DNA of 29,510 nucleotides from assembly GCA_024690695.1 (NCBI GenBank), contig JAILOS010000039.1, positions 1-29,510 on the forward strand, given 5' to 3'. Position 1 is the stretch's first letter, and each line of letters begins with the position of its first letter. The position numbers and the translations under genes were made by a program. The notes below the pieces were generated by a model. The model did no database searches. It was not told where the DNA came from and saw only the letters and a list, made by a program, of their open reading frames with translations. The DNA is from Oscillospiraceae bacterium (GTDB lineage Bacteria; Bacillota_A; Clostridia; Oscillospirales; Oscillospiraceae). Shown here one piece after another: positions 29,270 to 29,510 of this stretch.

Positions 29270-29510
29270 CTAGATGCGCATGCAGACGTCCCAGGCACGC
29301 CAGATGACGGTGCGCAGGTTGCCGATGGCAACACAGTCGCCGACACGGTGGACATGGGGGGCCTTCGCGCCGACGGGGGCGGGAACGAAGCCGATGCCGT
29401 TGATGACGGCGTCGCACTCCTGCTTGAAGCGTCCGTGGGGCGTCTTGATCAGGCAGTAGCCGGCGCCGATCTCGGTGATGGTGCTGTGCAGATAGACTGG
29501 GACCTTGTGG
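29270..29510 (-). CDS. NADH:flavin oxidoreductase (old yellow enzyme / 2-enoate reductase type), C-terminus only
   Basis: The minus strand reads 79 codons from base 29509 to the stop TAG at 29270-29272; the 5' part lies beyond the window. The end contains the NAD(P)-binding-domain segment VINGIGFVPAP and the closing motif VHRVGDCVAIGNLRTVIWRA with WDVCMRI. This is typical of the last part of multidomain old-yellow-enzyme proteins (2,4-dienoyl-CoA or 2-enoate reductase like). These carry FMN, an Fe-S cluster and FAD and reduce activated double bonds. The exact substrate cannot be told from this fragment. Confidence 0.85.
   Translation of the reverse strand, partial: HKVPVYLHSTITEIGAGYCLIKTPHGRFKQECDAVINGIGFVPAPVGAKAPHVHRVGDCVAIGNLRTVIWRAWDVCMRI

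Overview
The window is chromosomal DNA from a GC-rich, low-profile member of the Firmicutes, most likely a gut-type Clostridia (Oscillospirales-like). This placement is an inference. It rests on the gene families present (DUF4364, DUF421/DUF4363 pair, XpaC/TelA pair, YerC/YecD-type TrpR-like protein, a GlmU-C-like hexapeptide protein, NfeD with an SPFH partner, RNase J, NrdR, Hsp33), on strong AGGAGG ribosome binding sites, and on sigma-A type promoters with 16-18 base spacers. No phage, CRISPR array or insertion sequence is visible. The content is mostly housekeeping, with one accessory-looking patch around 19.2-20.3 kb.

Layout. Bases 1-3,000: the tail of a sensor histidine kinase, a divergent F420-ligase (CofE) family protein on the minus strand, and a membrane HD-GYP protein transcribed away from it from back-to-back promoters. 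Bases 3,011-5,400: a minus-strand block reading YerC-like regulator, SAM methyltransferase, Hsp33, then a tRNA array Val-Phe-Gly-Cys with its own promoter. Bases 5,560-8,870: NfeD plus an SPFH protein, a eukaryote-type hexokinase, and NrdR. Bases 8,870-9,930: a DUF421/DUF4363 membrane pair on the minus strand. Bases 9,990-12,720: an amino-sugar operon with a NagB-like protein lacking key catalytic residues, GlmM, and a stand-alone left-handed beta-helix protein resembling the GlmU C-terminus. Bases 12,790-18,970: an uncharacterised minus-strand protein, then the operon DUF4364 - TldD - TldE - WG-repeat protein.

Bases 19,090-20,370: a tRNA-Pro with a perfect consensus promoter, a terminator, a small direct/inverted repeat element, and a lower-GC GNAT-type gene whose reading frame extends upstream of its first ATG without a standard start codon. 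Bases 20,380-22,970: a GltS-type transporter and a PlsC-type acyltransferase with an added zinc ribbon. Bases 23,000-25,640: the minus-strand operon XpaC-like, TelA, LemA-like. Bases 25,740-29,170: rpe, recR, RNase J and an ArsC/YffB-like protein. The window ends in the C-terminus of a minus-strand old-yellow-enzyme type flavin oxidoreductase.

The leads most worth a second look are the degenerate NagB-like protein fused by operon context to GlmM and the GlmU-C-like protein, the tldD-tldE-WG-repeat operon, the zinc-ribbon acyltransferase, the GNAT gene with a non-canonical start beside tRNA-Pro, and a terminator stem core shared by three separate sites. No single stretch clearly constitutes a new defence or mobile system.
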